A DNA stretch of 64,000 bases from Dermacentor variabilis (lineage: Eukaryota > Arthropoda > Arachnida > Ixodida > Ixodidae). The stretch is from positions 206,046,250 to 206,110,249 of the forward strand of contig NC_134570.1 in the NCBI RefSeq assembly GCF_050947875.1, in the 5' to 3' direction. Made by a program: the position numbers and the translations under genes. Shown here in pieces: positions 12,086-24,680 of the stretch (positions are counted from its first letter, which is position 1; the number at the start of each line of letters is the position of its first letter). The notes below the pieces were generated by a model, which saw only the letters and a list, made by a program, of their open reading frames with translations, did no database searches and was not told where the DNA came from.

Positions 12086-13796
12086 CATCGTCATCATCAT
12101 CAGCCTGGCTACACCCACTGCAGGTCAAAGGCCTCTCCCATACTTCGCCAACTACCCCAGTCATGTGTGAATTGTGGCCATGTTGTCCCTGCAAACTTCT
12201 TAATCTCACCCCCCACCTAACTTTCTGCCACCTCTTGCTACGCTTCCCTTCTCTTGGAATCCAGACCGTAACCTTAATGACTATCAGTTATTTTCCCTCA
12301 TCATTACATGTCCTGCCCATGCCCCATTTCTTTTTCTTGATTTCAACTAAGATGTCATTAACTCGCGTTAGTTCCCTCCCCCAATCTGCTCTTTTCTTAT
12401 CCCTTCACGTTGCACCCATCAATCTTCTTTCCATAGCTCGTTGCATCGTCCTCAATTTAAGTAGAACCCTTTTCGTAAGCCTCCAGGTTTCTGCCCCATA
12501 CGTGAGTACTGGTAAGACAAAGCTGTTATACACTTTTCACTTGAGGAATAATGGCAACCTCCTGTTCATGATTTGAGAATGCCTACCAAACGCGCCCCAG
12601 CCCATTCTTATTCTTCTGATTATTTCCGTCTCATGATCCGGATTCGCAGTCACTACCTGTCCTAAGTAGATGTATTCCCTTACCACTTCCATTGCCTCGC
12701 TAGCCATCGTAAACTGCTGTTCTATTCCGAGACTGTTAAACATTACTTTAGTTTTCTGAAGAAAAATTTTTAGACGGACCCTTCTACTTTGCCTGTCCAG
12801 GTCAGTGAGCATGCATTGCAATTGGTCCCCTGAGTTATTAAGCAAGGCAATATCATCAGCGAATCACAAGTTACTAAGGTATTCTCCATTAACTGTTATC
12901 CCCAATTCTTCCCAATCCAGGTCTCTGAATACCTCCTGTAAACACGCTGTGAATATCATTGAAGAGATCCTATCTCCCTGCCTGACGCCCTTCTTTATTG
13001 GGATTTTGTTGCTTACTTTATGGAGGACTACGGTGGCTGTGGAGCCACTATAGATATCTTTCAGTATTTTTACATACGGCTCGTCTACACCCTTATTCCG
13101 TAATGCCTGCATGACTGCTGAGGTTTCGACTGAATCAAACGCTTTCTCGTAATAAATTAAATCTATATATAAGGGTTGGTTATATACCGCACATTTCTGT
13201 ATCACCTGATTCATAGTGTGAATATTGTCTATTGTTGAGTAGACTTTACGAAAGCGTGGCTGGTCCTTCGGTTGACAGAAGTCTAGGGTGTCCCTGATTC
13301 TATTTGCAATTACCTTAGTAAATACTTTGTAGGCAACGGACTGTAAGCTGGTCGGTCTATAATTTTTCAAGTCGTTGGCGTCCACTTTCTTATTGATTAA
13401 GATTATGTCGGCGTTCTTCCTAAATTCTGGCACGCTCGAGGTCACGAGGCATTGTGCATACAGGGTGGCCAGTTTTTCTAGAACAATCTGCCCCCCATCC
13501 TTCAACAAATCTGCTGTTACCTGATCCTCCCCAGCTGCCTTCCCACTTTGCATAGCTCCCAAGGCTTTCTTTACTTCTTCCGACGTTACTTGTGGGATGT
13601 CAAATTCCTCTAGACTATTGCCTCTTCCATTATCGTCGTGGGTCCCACTGGTACTGTATAAATCTTTATTCAACTCCTGAACGACTTGAGCTATCTTATC
13701 TGTATTAGTAACGATATTGCCGGCTTTGTCTCTTAGCGCATGCATCTGACTCTTGCCTATTCTTAGTTTCTTCTTCACTGATTTTAGGCTTTCAGT
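12086..13796 (-). mobile_element. RTE-type LINE, 5'-truncated copy
   Basis: The - strand ORF at 12864-13778 (about 304 residues) covers most of an RTE reverse transcriptase: GKAAGEDQVTADLLKDGG, LKNYRPTSLQSVAYKVFTK, a YEKAFDSV box, and KKGVRQGDRISSMIFTACLQ. The catalytic FADD box is lost to the ORF: the sequence before GCTGATGAT carries TGTGA in place of TTCGA, creating a stop. The C-terminal KTKVMFNSLG...EYIYLGQVV block follows at 12537-12845. The element ends in CAT/ATG trinucleotides at 12087-12105. Against the copy at 20304 it carries more changes in conserved positions, for example IINKK where that copy keeps LIHKK. Confidence 0.9.
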
Positions 13797-16674
13797 CCTT
13801 TACAACTTTCAGAAGTGATGACGCGATAAGTAGCGATAAGCTTTAATGCATCGATCGTTATCAATTTTGCTGGCTGCGATGCGCCGTGGTGACCGCGACC
13901 TTCGAGCTGTGTGTTTTTTGTTATGAAGTGTGTTCGCAAGGTAGAAATCATGATATATATGCGATGTGTCGCAGCGGCACTAGGCGTAAAAGTGCTCATT
14001 TTATGTGATGTGCTTGTCCTCAGAAGTGAACTGTACAGCGCGTAAGTGTTGCTGATTGTGCTAAAGGAAAGCTTACCGTTACTTTGTAGATCCACCCTAG
14101 TTCATTCTGTGGTTCGTGTTGCCCATTGGGCACGAGCCTTCAGTTTGATGCGAACAAAATTTATTACTAGCAGCACTATAATCTGCCTGGGAATTGCTTT
14201 AGGTTCTATTCTCTGGTTGATTCTGCCGATAGCCAGTTCTCAAATAATGTGCCTTAAACTGACTTGTGCCTGGAAAGTATACCTATTAAGTGTTTTTTCA
14301 GTACTATTTCATCTAGCTGTAAGCGTATGCTGCCAATCATTTGTGGGCGCAGGATATTGGACATTTTAAGTGTCCATATCTTTGATCTTTATTTTGCACA
14401 GGCCACAGTTCCACTCATTAACTGAACCGTTTTCAGCTGCGCTGCCAGATTATGGAAAAAGGTGCCTCGCCTTGCCTCTTGTCATTCTTGAGCATGTTTG
14501 TGGCCACAGTGCATTACGCCTGAGAATTCAGCTGATATCACAATATAAAGAGTGCCTATTGGCTGTCATAAGAATATTCTGAACACAAATTCTCACAAAT
14601 ATGTCAGCATTAGTTAAGTGATTAAAGCCAGCCAATGAGGACGAACTGCTGACAAAATTTTCAGTTGAATCTGTCGACAGAATATCTGCTTACTGTATTA
14701 TATTAGCCACAATGTTTTGACCTGTGTGCTACATTGCTCTCTTGACATAAATTTATTACCCAGCCAGATAAGATATTGTCAAACCATCAATTTTAGAACC
14801 ACAGACAGGGACATTTACTTGTTTTATCATATTTCCTAATACCCAAGGCCAGCTTAGATTATCATCAGCTTAACTTATGCACGCAGTCGACTTGCTTTAT
14901 GCGAGAAAAAAATAATTGCGTAAATAATAAGAATTAGTTCTGTACAACATCCAATACGGACTTATGTCTTGATTGTATAAGTTGTGCTGTTCATTTGACG
15001 GACACAGTAACATGTAAATACAATATGTATGCGGACCTTGCGTTCACGTGCATTTGTGTGTAAATAAAAGCACAACTTATCCCATCAAGACATGTGGCAC
15101 CAACCAGACCCTATCAAAGATGTTCTATAGAGTATTCAGCTGGTCTTATTTTAAATTTATCATGTGTTGTACTTGCAACACTTCATACGTGTATGTAAAG
15201 CAATTTATGGACTGTATCCGCTGCATGTGAGAATGCATATTTTAGACCAAGAACAGTACCTGAGGCAACAGCTTTTTATTTAGCCTTTGCCATCGCTTAT
15301 TAGAGTAGTCTTGTTTATTATGTCATCTCAGCAACTCAAAGCTTTATATTTAGTATACGAGCATTGAAATATTGAATTCAGCTACACTACTTTGTATACT
15401 AGTGCTCTCGTGTGTTCTTCAGTCATACATGGTGACAGCATTTGGTGTCATGCGTTGTAGGTCCACTTTGGCTTGGGCCTTTCGCTCAAGTTAAAGCTCC
15501 CTCTTCAACAATCAATTTATAGTACTGCCACAGAACCGATAGTTCCAAGATCAATTTCTATATGCTGTTGGCCAATCAGATTGGCTGCGGAAACTGTGTC
15601 TGATACATGACATCGCCTACACCAATAATCACACAGCGCAATCTGCTGCATGTACTTAAGTCACTGACAGATGCAGAGGAAGATGTCGCACTTATGCAAC
15701 CGTCGCTCATCACTTCAAATGTGAATGTGTGGCCCAAACCTTCGTGAGCATATTGGTCACGACCATGCAACAGTACAAGGCGGAAATGAACTTTAGTATA
15801 GTGTCACTATCTCAGCTGGTTTGTCATGATGCTTTTGCCTGTAGGTGTCGTGTTTATATTTCATGGGCTTTACACTTTAAAAATTCACAGCTTTCATAAC
15901 ACTTACTGCACTAATCAAGGTACAGCACACATACCACTACCGAAGGAGGTGTCTGCACATGTAGAGCAGAGAGAGCGTAGGGGCAAGTTAAAAGATATAC
16001 AGATAAATATAAGTGGATCAATCTATTTTCGCATTAGAAGATATACCAATGGCAATACATGCACATTCAGAACATGCAATAGGTATCATGTGTGAAAAAT
16101 GGAGACGTGTGATGCCGGAAACCTGCATGCCTTTTCAATATTGATGTAAAGAAATATTCCAGCCCGGGCTTTTGTCTTCCGCGTCAGAGGGTGGAATATC
16201 AAAGGAGAGGTGCAAAATGGAAGTCGTATGTAGTTGTATGTAGTAAGCACATGTTGTATGTAGTACTCCATTATGAATGGGCTACTGAAGTTACACGAAA
16301 CATACGTATTAGTGTGCAAAGCATTGGACCAGTGACCATTATACCAGTAACCATATGTATGCCTGGCACAGAAATCTTTTGCACTGGTCAGCTTGAGCTC
16401 TAAATGAGAAATTCCTGCTGTTTTCAGCTACAAATAATACATACATATAGACAGAGAACTTGAGCTGTGCTACTAGGTAAAGGGAACAAGTATATCATTT
16501 CAACAGTTTCGACCGGTGCAATCAGGGTTTACAAGAAAATGCCAGTTCGGCGCTGACAGTGAAGACACCAGATCTGGTGCGCGCTCGATTCTCAGATGCA
16601 TCAAGCCGAAAGGGGCAGTTGTGACAGTGACTGACTTTCTCTCTGCGCTTTGACAGATTTACAGCTGGCTTAAT
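13797..16674. other. No recognised feature
   Basis: Nearly 3 kb with scattered short ORFs. A + ORF at 14046-14369 is rich in hydrophobic residues, but it lies in AT-rich DNA and shows no family motif, so I do not call it. No repeat family recognised. Confidence 0.5.
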
Positions 16675-16940
16675 GGCAACGATGCAGGGCAAGCGAAAGG
16701 CGGAGTCCTACGTATATAGGGCAAAGAGGTCAGTGGAAAGAAAAGAAAAACAGAAGAAGAAAAAGTGAAAAAGAAAAAACACATAGGAGGGGGAGACATA
16801 AGTCGGAGAGTGGAAGGGGGCGGGGAGTAGCGGCAGCAAGGTTCCCGTTGACACGAGGCAGGGAGGGAGAAAACGGTCGCTGCGCAGCACCAGAGCGCGT
16901 TCCGCCGTTGTAGCGGGAGAGAGGGCAAGTTTAATCGTGC
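16675..16940 (-). repeat. Inverted copy of the repeat at 22530-22742
   Basis: Starting GCAACGATGCAGGGCAAG and running through GGCGGAGTC..GGTCAGTG, then a purine-rich AGAAAAAGTG tract, GACATA..GGAGAGTGGAAGGGGGC and ACGGTCGCTGCGCAGCACCAG, this matches the reverse complement of 22530-22742. The two copies face each other across the large PLE/RTE block. They may be terminal repeats of the PLE or independent copies of another repeat. Confidence 0.75.
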
Positions 16941-17464
16941 GGAGGGGAGCACAATAGAGGAGGGGCCGGGACAGGAGACAGAAAAGCGGCAACTTGTGGA
17001 AAGTAACACAGTGTCACAGTACACATGTACAAGGCACGGCCCGTTCCGGCAAATCTGGGGTCCAGATAAGGTGCGAAAAAAATATATAACTCCAAAAAGA
17101 GTATATACGAGGGATTCGCAAAGCAAATGCACCCCTAGGCTTGGTTTTAGGGAGCCGAGTTAAGGAGCCTTCTTGTAGTCCAGTTTTTGAACGTTTAACC
17201 GACAAGTGACATCACGTCAGCTCGTGCGGATTCCCAAAAGGGACAATAGGTCACTCAGAATGATTACTTGAGTGGCAGGGGGGAGGAAACTGGATTTATT
17301 AGTTTTCCGCTCACCCCCTTGAGGCGCACGCGGAGGGAGGAGCAAGCAGTGGCCAGCGTCTCAATTTTAGAGTAGAGAACATGTATCCCATGCGCTTTCA
17401 CGGCATATCCCGGAGGCACGTCAGCCGCCTCGGACTCTCGTTAATTACTTTAGTGTACGTTCCA

Positions 17465-17712
17465 AATTTATGGATGAGAGAGAGAGAGCGTAACTTTTTA
17501 TTTCAAATCAACAAGATTTGAGTCCGGAGTCTTTTTAGTGGATCTGGGCACCCGCCGCGGACGCGGTTCCGAGTCCTTGTCTCGAAGCGGCTTCCTCGGC
17601 TCGCTGGACGGTCCAGAGTTGTGCTGTCAGGTCAGAGCTGAGCAGTGCGGTCATCAAGCGTGACCGCAGGCTGGCGGTGGAAGAGACGGAGGGGTCGGCA
17701 CTGCCCGACTTG
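17465..17712 (-). mobile_element. LINE 3' end fragment
   Basis: Begins with a GA run and TTTATTTC, then AACAAGATTTGAGTCCGGAG and GATCTGGGCACC, a CG-rich segment reading CGAGTCCTTGTCTCGAAGCG, and TCAGAGCTGAGCAGTGCGG. I recognise this as the antisense of a common tick RNase-H-bearing LINE 3' end. It is truncated on its 5' side, next to the PLE end. Confidence 0.55.
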
Positions 17713-17724
17713 TTTGTTAGGTCC

Positions 17725-20303
17725 CGTCACTCCCATAACATGTGAGTGTCGTAGGAGTGTCGGGACCTAAGAAACAGGTCGGTCCCGAAAAAAGATTCTT
17801 TCTGTTCGTGTGCACGGGTGTGTTGGAAACCAGACTGCAAGAGCACAACTCCCACGTGTTTAAAGGAGTGATCTGGCAGTCGAACGTGGGTGGAGAAGGG
17901 CAAATTTGGAAGACTTTTCACATGCGCGCGGTGATTGTTGAACCGCAGGCGAAAAGGGGTCTCTGTTCGATATATTCCTGTTTACACACCTCGCATCGAA
18001 TTTTGTACACGACGTTACTGGAATCACAGTCAAGATTTGCGTTAATTTTATATATGAAGGGCGAGTTCGACGCCTCAGCCGTGTCTGTTGTTGTCATGTG
18101 ACGACATATCTTGCAACGAGGTTTCGCACACGGTCGACAGCCCTTGGGCATGTTTGGCTTCTGTGTCTTCGCCCCGACTAACAAATCCCTTAAATTTTTT
18201 TTCTTCTATGAACAACCCGAGGCGGCCGCCTGAAGATAGTATCGAGTCGGATGCTCTGTTTCCTGATGTTGAAATGGCGGTTGAAAATAGCATTGTCCCG
18301 CGGAGCCCCGCTAGTGTATGTGAGGACCAAGTTCGGATCTGATTGGGTATTGGTATTGCTCACCCTTTCTCCCATTATATGTGCTCGATCTAAGCTGCGG
18401 GCGCGTTCGACGGCATCGTCTACTATTATTGGAGAATATTTTTGGCGTATAAGAGCAAATTTCAGTTCCTCCGTGTGTCGCTCAAATTGTGCAGATTCGG
18501 AACAGATTCTTCTGTATCTGTGGGCCTGGGAGTAGGGGACGCTTGTTTTGCAGTGATAGAGGTGGCTACTATAGAAATGTAGATATTGCTGGCGATCTGT
18601 CATCTTTTTCTATAGGGACGTCGAAATGCGACCGCAACTAAGTCGCAGAGTGACGTCGAGGAAGTGAATACTATCTTGGGAGAAGTTTTGCGTAAAGCAG
18701 ATTGACGGGTGCATAGAATTTAAATTGGAAATGAAGTCCAAGAGATTTTTTTCACTGTCGGCAAACACAAAGAAAATGTCATCCAGGAATCGATTATAAA
18801 ATATTGATTTTATGGCCGAGTTTGCGAGGAAGGGTATTTCTAACGATGCCATAAAGATATTTGCATAATTTGGTGCCATCTTCGTTCCCATGTTGGTTCC
18901 GCTGATTTGCAGATAAGGCTTGTTCTCGAACTCAAAGTGATTATATTTCAGTACTAAATTTAGAAGAGTCTCAACTGCATATTTCTCTAATTACCTAGGT
19001 TGGCTGAGGCCAGCGTAACCTGAAACTGCGGAAACTGTGCCCTCGGCGTGAAGTATGCTGGTGTACAAAGATGCGACGTCCATAGTGACCAAGTAACCAC
19101 CGCCGGTACCGTCAGGTTTGATACCTCCCGAATGAAGTGATTTCTGTCTTTAATGTACGAGGGGAATGAAGATGGAATGTCCTTAATGAGACTATAAATA
19201 GAGCTGGAAATATGCTCAGTCACTGTTCCATTGCTGGAAACGATAGGCCGACCGGGATTGTTTATTTTGTAAATTTTGGGTAGTAAGAAAAAACGGTCGG
19301 GGCCAGAGTTTCTTGGTATCAATGTTTTGAACGTCTTATCGGTTATCTGCCCTGCCTTACGCAGAGTGCTTAGGTCGTCATTTATTTCGCTTTCAAATTT
19401 CTCGGTAGGATTGCTTGGGAGTTCTGTAAAAAAGTTAGAGTTGCCCAGTAGACATAAACCTTCGCCTATGTAAACATTCCGGTCAACTACCACCACTGCA
19501 CCACCCTTGTCCGCTGGCTTAGTGACATTTGTTTGATCGTCAAGTAAGGTTCGCAGCGCCTCCTCTTCCTCTTTTGAGAGGATTCTGTGCACCGGGACGA
19601 TGCCTCTCGTACTCTTTTATAACGACTTTTTGAATCGCACAAATATACATGTGCAATTATTTATCGCGTGCTTCGCAAGGTGTCCATGATTTTTCGGAGA
19701 GTTCAGCTAGCTGATCACGACGCCCCTCTGTAGTTTTTCGGTCATAAAAGCACTCCCTTGGTCACAAATATCTCGCTAAATTATCCAAATCTTGGTACAA
19801 TTGAAACTCGTTCATCCTTCCCGACGCGGGACAAAAAGTTCGACCTTTCGAAAGGAGATTCAGTTGTGCACTGGACAATGGGCTACTCGACAAGTTTATG
19901 ACATTTGAAGTATTTCCCACTGTCTCGGGCTTTTTCTTTCGCTGATTACTTTAGAACAACCGGTTGTTATGGATTCATGGTTATGGCTTTGAGTATCACC
20001 TCTCATGGCCGTTGTGGTATTGTCACGCTCGCGTTTCATTCTTTGTTGTTCTTGGATGTTGAAATTTTTCTTTCCCTCGTATTTTACCAGTTCCAACGCT
20101 TCCAATTCTGTGAGCTTTGAGTTACACAACAGCAGCTGCTCCTCTTTTTTAAGCTGCGATGCTCTAAGCACGCTATGTTGTGCCACCAGCCCAGTGAGCT
20201 AAAGCGAGCACTCTCGTAGTATAGCATTCCACTGCTCTCCTTCTTTTTCGTCAACTGTATCCATTGCCAGGTTCTGTTTTACCTGAAGACCCTTCGGTGC
20301 CAC
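17725..20303 (-). mobile_element. Penelope-like element, main part (RT and nuclease-like end)
   Basis: A long - strand PLE. In coding order: an N-terminal acidic/coiled region at 19896-20300 with KKEEQLLLCNSKLTELEALE; 18987-19592 with NVTKPADKGGAVVVVDRNVY and FFLLPKIYKINNPGRPIVSS, the Penelope-clade RT start; 18610-18891 with MGTKMAPNYANIFMASLE and the catalytic equivalent NRFLDDIFFVF; then 18190-18603; then 17918-18184 with CRPCAKPRCKICRHM and NVVYKIRCEVCKQEYIEQ, the degraded GIY-YIG start. The VVYKIRC..KQEYIEQ form differs from the VVYSFP..YIGQTGR form of the 5065-9945 pair, so this is a second PLE lineage. Frames are broken several times. Its N-terminal end is cut at 20303 by an RTE insertion and continues at 22178. 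Confidence 0.87.
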
Positions 20304-22177
20304 ATCATCATCATCATCAGCCTCGTTACGCCCACTGCAGGGCAAGGGCCTCTCCCATGCTTCTCCAACTACCCTGGTCATGTACTAATTGTGGCCATGT
20401 TTTCCTTGCAAACTTCTTAATCTCATCCGCCCACCTAACTTTCTGCCGCCCCCTGCTACGCTTCCCTTCCCTTGGAACCCAGTCCGTAACCCTTAATGAC
20501 CATCGGTTATTTTCCCTCCTCATTACATGTCCTGCCCATGCCGCCATTTCTTTTTCTTTATTTCAACTAAGATGTCATTAACTCGCGTTTGTTCCCTCGC
20601 CCAATCTGCTCCTTTCTTATCCCTTACCGTTACACCCATCATTCTTCTTTCCATAGCTCGTTGCATCGTCCTCAATTTAAGTAGAACCCTTTTCGTAAGC
20701 CTCTAGGTTTCTGCCCCATACGTGAGTACTGGTAAGACACAGCTGTTATACACTTTTCTCTTGAGGAATAATGGCAACCTGCTGTTCATGATCTGAGAAT
20801 GCCTACCAAACGCACCCGAGCCCATTGTTATTCTTCTGAATATTTCATTCTCATGATCTCGATCCGCAGTCACTACCTGTCCTAAGTAGACGTATTCCCT
20901 TACCACTTCCGGTGCCTCGCTACGTATCGTCAACTGCTGTTTTCTTCCGAGACTGTTAAAGATTACTTTAGTTTTCTGCAGATTAATGTTTAGACCCAAC
21001 CTTCTGCTTTGCCTCTCCAATTGCTCCCCCGAGTTACTAAGCAAGGCAATATCATCAGCGAATCGCAAATTCCCAAGGTATTCTCCATACCTCTTATCCC
21101 CAATTCTTCCCAATCCAGGTCTCTGAATACCTCCTGTAAACACGCTGTGAATAGCATTGGAGAGATCGTATCTCCCTGCCTGACGCCTTTCTTTATTGGG
21201 ATTTTGTTGCTTTCATTATGGAGGACTATGGTGGCTGTGGAGCTACTATACGTATCTTTCAGTATTTTTACATACGGCTCGTCTACACCCTTATTCCGTA
21301 AAGCCTGCATGACTGCTGAGGTTTCGACTGAATCAAACGCTTTCTTGTAATCAATGAAAGTTATATATAAGGGTTGGATATATTCCGCACATTTCTCTAT
21401 CACCTGATTGACACTGTGAATATGGCCTATTGTTGAGTAGCCGTTACGAAATCCTGCCTGGCCCTTTGGTTGACAGGAGTCTAAGCTGTTCCTGATTCTA
21501 TTTGCGATTACCTTAGTAAATACTTTGCAGGCAACGGACAGTAAGCTGATCGGTCTATCATTTTTCAAGTATTTCGCGTCCCCTTTCTTATGGATTAAGA
21601 TTATGTGAGCGTTCTTCCAAGATTCCGGTACTCTCGAAGTCACGAGGCATTGTGCATACAGGGTGGCCAGTTTTTCTAGAACAATGTGCCCACCATCCTT
21701 CAACAAATCTGCTGTTACCTGATCCTCCCCAGCTGCCTTCCCCCTTTGCATAGCTCCCAAGGCTTTCTTTACTTCTTCCGGCGTTACTTGTGGTATTTCA
21801 AATTCCTCTAGACTATTCTCTCTTCCATTATCGTCGTGGGTGCCACTGGTACTGTATAAATATCTATAGAACTCCTCAGCCACTTGAACTATCTCATCAA
21901 TATTAGTAATGATGTTGCCGGCTTTGTCTCTTAATGCATACATCTGATTCTTGCCAGTTCCTAGTTTCTTCTTCACTGCTTTTAGGCTTCCTCCATTCCT
22001 GAGAGCATGTTCAATTCTATCCATGTTATACTTCCTTGTCAGCTGTCTTACGCTTGTTGATTAAGTTGGGACGTTCTGCCAGTTCTATTTTAGCTGTAGG
22101 GTTAGAGGCTTTCATACATAAGCGTTTCTTGATCAGATCGTTCGTTTCCGGCGATAGCTTACTGGCATCCTGTCTAA
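20304..22177 (-). mobile_element. RTE-type LINE inserted in the PLE, 9-bp target duplication
   Basis: The - ORF at 20990-22024 (344 residues) is the best-preserved RTE RT in the window: YNMDRIEHALRNGG start region, GKAAGEDQVTADLLKDGG, SWKNAHIILIHKKGDAKYLK, FIDYKKAFDSV and KKGVRQGDTISPMLFTACLQ. A small frameshift near 21060-21075 breaks it before LRFADDIALLSN, which is present in the next ORF (20703-21143). The C-terminal WAGHVMRRENNRW block and a CAT tail (20304-20320) complete the 3' end. CGGTGCCAC at 20295-20303 and CGGAGCCAC at 22178-22186 flank it and match the uninterrupted PLE protein frame (..GVAP|KGLQ..), so they are the target duplication. Confidence 0.9.
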
Positions 22178-22529
22178 CGGAGCCACGCCTGAGGCTAAAT
22201 ATTGATTCAGATTAGAGGGATGCATCGCAAATTGCACCAGCTGGTCAACTGTTTTACGAACGTCATGAACTCGCGGGAGCAAAAATTGCCGTTTCGCGCC
22301 GTATTTGAAGGGTTGGCCAGTCAATCGCTCGGCGTTGGCGTTGCGCTGCCGACAGCCTCGGCGTAGCTGGGACAATCTCCGCTGTGTCCGCTCCCCTCGC
22401 GGCAACCGGCGCCTCTACTCGTGCCACAACTCTGGGCACGTGCAGCGTGTTGGTGAGACCCGTCACAGAAGGGGGCCTGGGCACCGCTCGGACGGAATGG
22501 AGAAGGCCGCCGCATGGGCCCTGCGTAAC
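22178..22529 (-). mobile_element. Penelope-like element, upstream N-terminal part
   Basis: Continues the PLE beyond the RTE insertion. The - ORF 22133-22405 carries FLLPRVHDVRKTVDQLVQFA and NQYLASGVAP, which joins in frame at the target duplication to the N-terminal region ending at 20303. Upstream DNA is GC-rich; on + it reads SCHNSGHVQRV, a weak zinc-knuckle look-alike that I do not consider a gene. Exact 5' limit unknown. Confidence 0.6.
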
Positions 22530-22742
22530 CATTCGCACTGGTGCTGCGCAGCGACCGTTTTCTCCCTCCTTGGCTCGTGTCAACGGGAAGCTAGCTACCG
22601 CTACTCCACGCCCCCTTCCACTCTTCGACATATGTCTCCCTCCTCCTGTGTGTGTGTGTTTATTTATCTCTTATTTTTTTCACTGACCTCCTTGCCCTAG
22701 TTAGATGGGACTCCGCTTTCCTCTTGCCCTGCATCGTTGCCA
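22530..22742 (+). repeat. Repeat, inverted partner of 16675-16940
   Basis: Contains CTGGTGCTGCGCAGCGACCG, GCCCCCTTCCACTCTTCGAC, a TGTG run, CACTGACCTCCTTGCCCTAG and GCATCGTTGCCAA. It is the reverse complement, with changes, of 16675-16940. It lies at the 5' border of the PLE described above, with an RTE end immediately after it. Confidence 0.75.
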
Positions 22743-23128
22743 ATAAGGGTTCTACTTAAATTGAGGACGACGCAACGAGCTATGGAAGGAATGATGGGTG
22801 TAACGTTAAGGGATAAGAAAAGAGCAGATTGGGTGAGGGAACAAACGCGGGTAAATGACATCTTAGTTGAAATCAAGAAAAAGAAATGGGCATGGGCAGG
22901 ACATGTAATGAGGAGGTCAGATAACTGATGGTCATTAAGGGTTACGGACTGGATTCCAAGGGAAGGGAAGCGCAGCAGGGGGCGGTAGAAAGTTAGGTGG
23001 GCCGATGAGATTAAGAAGTTTAGAGGGACGACCTGGCCACAATTAGTAGATGACCGGGTTTGTTGGAGAAGTATGGGAGAGGCCTTTGCCCTGCAGTGGG
23101 CGTAACCAGGCTGATGATGATGATGATT
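22743..23128 (+). mobile_element. RTE-type LINE 3' fragment
   Basis: Starts at TAAGGGTTCTACTTAAATTG, equivalent to position 303 of the first copy, and runs through the KKKWAWAGHVMRRSDN block (about 22877-22925; a TGA follows instead of the Trp codon) to a GAT tail at 23110-23128. It is nearly identical to 303-711, so it is a short, relatively young, 5'-truncated copy. Confidence 0.92.
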
Positions 23129-24100
23129 TGGCCTGCAGCACGAAGAGCTGATGTGACAAGAAATGTGTACACCTGAGCGTTATGATGCTTTTCATGGTGT
23201 CTCAGTTTTCTTAGAATAGTTTTGAATCTACGTGTTTCTTCACATTTTGATAGCTTAATACCACAGAGAAAACCACAGAAATCTACCTGCATTGTGACTG
23301 GGAGGTCACAACACAAATATTTGTGTTGTGTCCTACCTATCCATTGATGCGATCTTGCACTACAGATGTAAAATGTGACACCAGAAAAGCTAAGCGTCAA
23401 CCCTTAGATATGAAATGCTTTTTTAATGCTAGGCAGTTATGCTCATAAGCATATTGTGACAGCAAACGTGCACCACCTTCATTTCAGAATGATCGAAAGG
23501 GATGTTTGTGCATAGTCGAACTGTTCTAGTGTGCCTGCAGGAAAAGGCACCGTGTAGTTCAAGCGTAACATTGAACAAGTAGTAAAGAGCTGATACTAAA
23601 GTGACCCATATGCATGAGGATTATATTATGTAACCAGCATTCAAAGTTGCTTTCACTATACTGAATTACCACAGCTTTCATTTGTCAGCTTCTTTTTTTT
23701 CTCTGTGTTTGGGTTGTATACCTACACATACAGCCCTGCAATAGTGTCTACAATGGTCAGCAATGTGGAAAGAAATGAAATTTTATTTGTGACATGCATA
23801 TTTGAATAGTACGTGTGAATGCACACCCATTTTGCCTCAATACATGTTTTATTCTGGGGCATTTCTATGTTTGGTACAGAGGCTGAGCCACTGTAGCCTC
23901 CCTGGACTGCGGATTCCTGTGCTCTCTTTCACAGTGCTCATAGGAGTACCATTTATTTGACTGCTCGAGCAGTGGCTCGGTAACAGAGCACACCAATCTT
24001 GCGGCTTTATGCAGAACACACTGTGCATTAGTCACCAGTAAGTGTCAGTTCAACTCCTTCGCACATAGACTCAATTCATACCCGTTTGATTATACATGAG
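23129..24100. other. No recognised feature
   Basis: AT-rich sequence without supported ORFs or recognisable repeats. Confidence 0.5.
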
Positions 24101-24680
24101 ATACTGTACGATTATCACGAGTTAGTGAGTGTAAATATCTTCGGCTTTATTTTTCACCCGACTTGGACTAAGCAGGTTGAATATGTAACAGTGAGAGCTT
24201 GCAAAATGCTGAAATTTCTCAAACCTAGCTGCAAGGACAGCGGCTCCCAAAATTAGAGAACTACTTTACTAATGTGAGATTCACATTAGAGTACGCCTGT
24301 GTGGTCTGGGACCCGCAAAATAAAATCCTTCATAATATGCTTGAACTAGCACAAAACAGCACGGCTCGATTTGGTTCTTGTAATCATAGCTTTACTTCTA
24401 GTGTTACTAAACTTAAGGATGAGCTCGAATGGAAATTATTAAGCCAACACATAAAAAAACTTGCGATTAAGATGATTTTCAAAATTTATTGCAGCGTGGT
24501 TAAAGTAAACAGGGAAGCATACCTTTTGCCCCTTTTTATATCTCAAAGATCTGATCATCAATGGAAAATAAGAAAAATTAATTGTGGAACAAATGTCTTT
24601 CGTGGCTCCTTTTTTTCTGTACACCATCAATCAATGGACTCAACGGCCACAACAAATCACTGAATGCCGAACTGAAGTGT
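24101..24680 (+). mobile_element. CR1/Jockey-type LINE, RT C-terminal fragment
   Basis: The + frames read FGFIFHPTWTKQVEYVTVRA followed by CKMLKFLK, then in the ORF at 24274-24663 RFTLEYACVVWDPQNKILHN and a QNSTARFGSCNH / SVTKLKDELEWKLLSQHIKK block. This is the region after the RT palm and thumb in non-LTR elements of the CR1/Jockey group (LEYA..VWDP..). Stops separate the pieces. A similar fragment of the same group lies on - at 41065-41450. Confidence 0.78.

Noticed and set aside
14046..14369. Hydrophobic 107-residue + ORF as a membrane protein
   Set aside because: AT-rich context, no homology motif, no splice or promoter support.
22305..22700. Gag-type zinc knuckle on +
   Set aside because: Only one poor CxxC...H-like match, not in a conserved frame; the region reads better as the upstream part of the - strand PLE.
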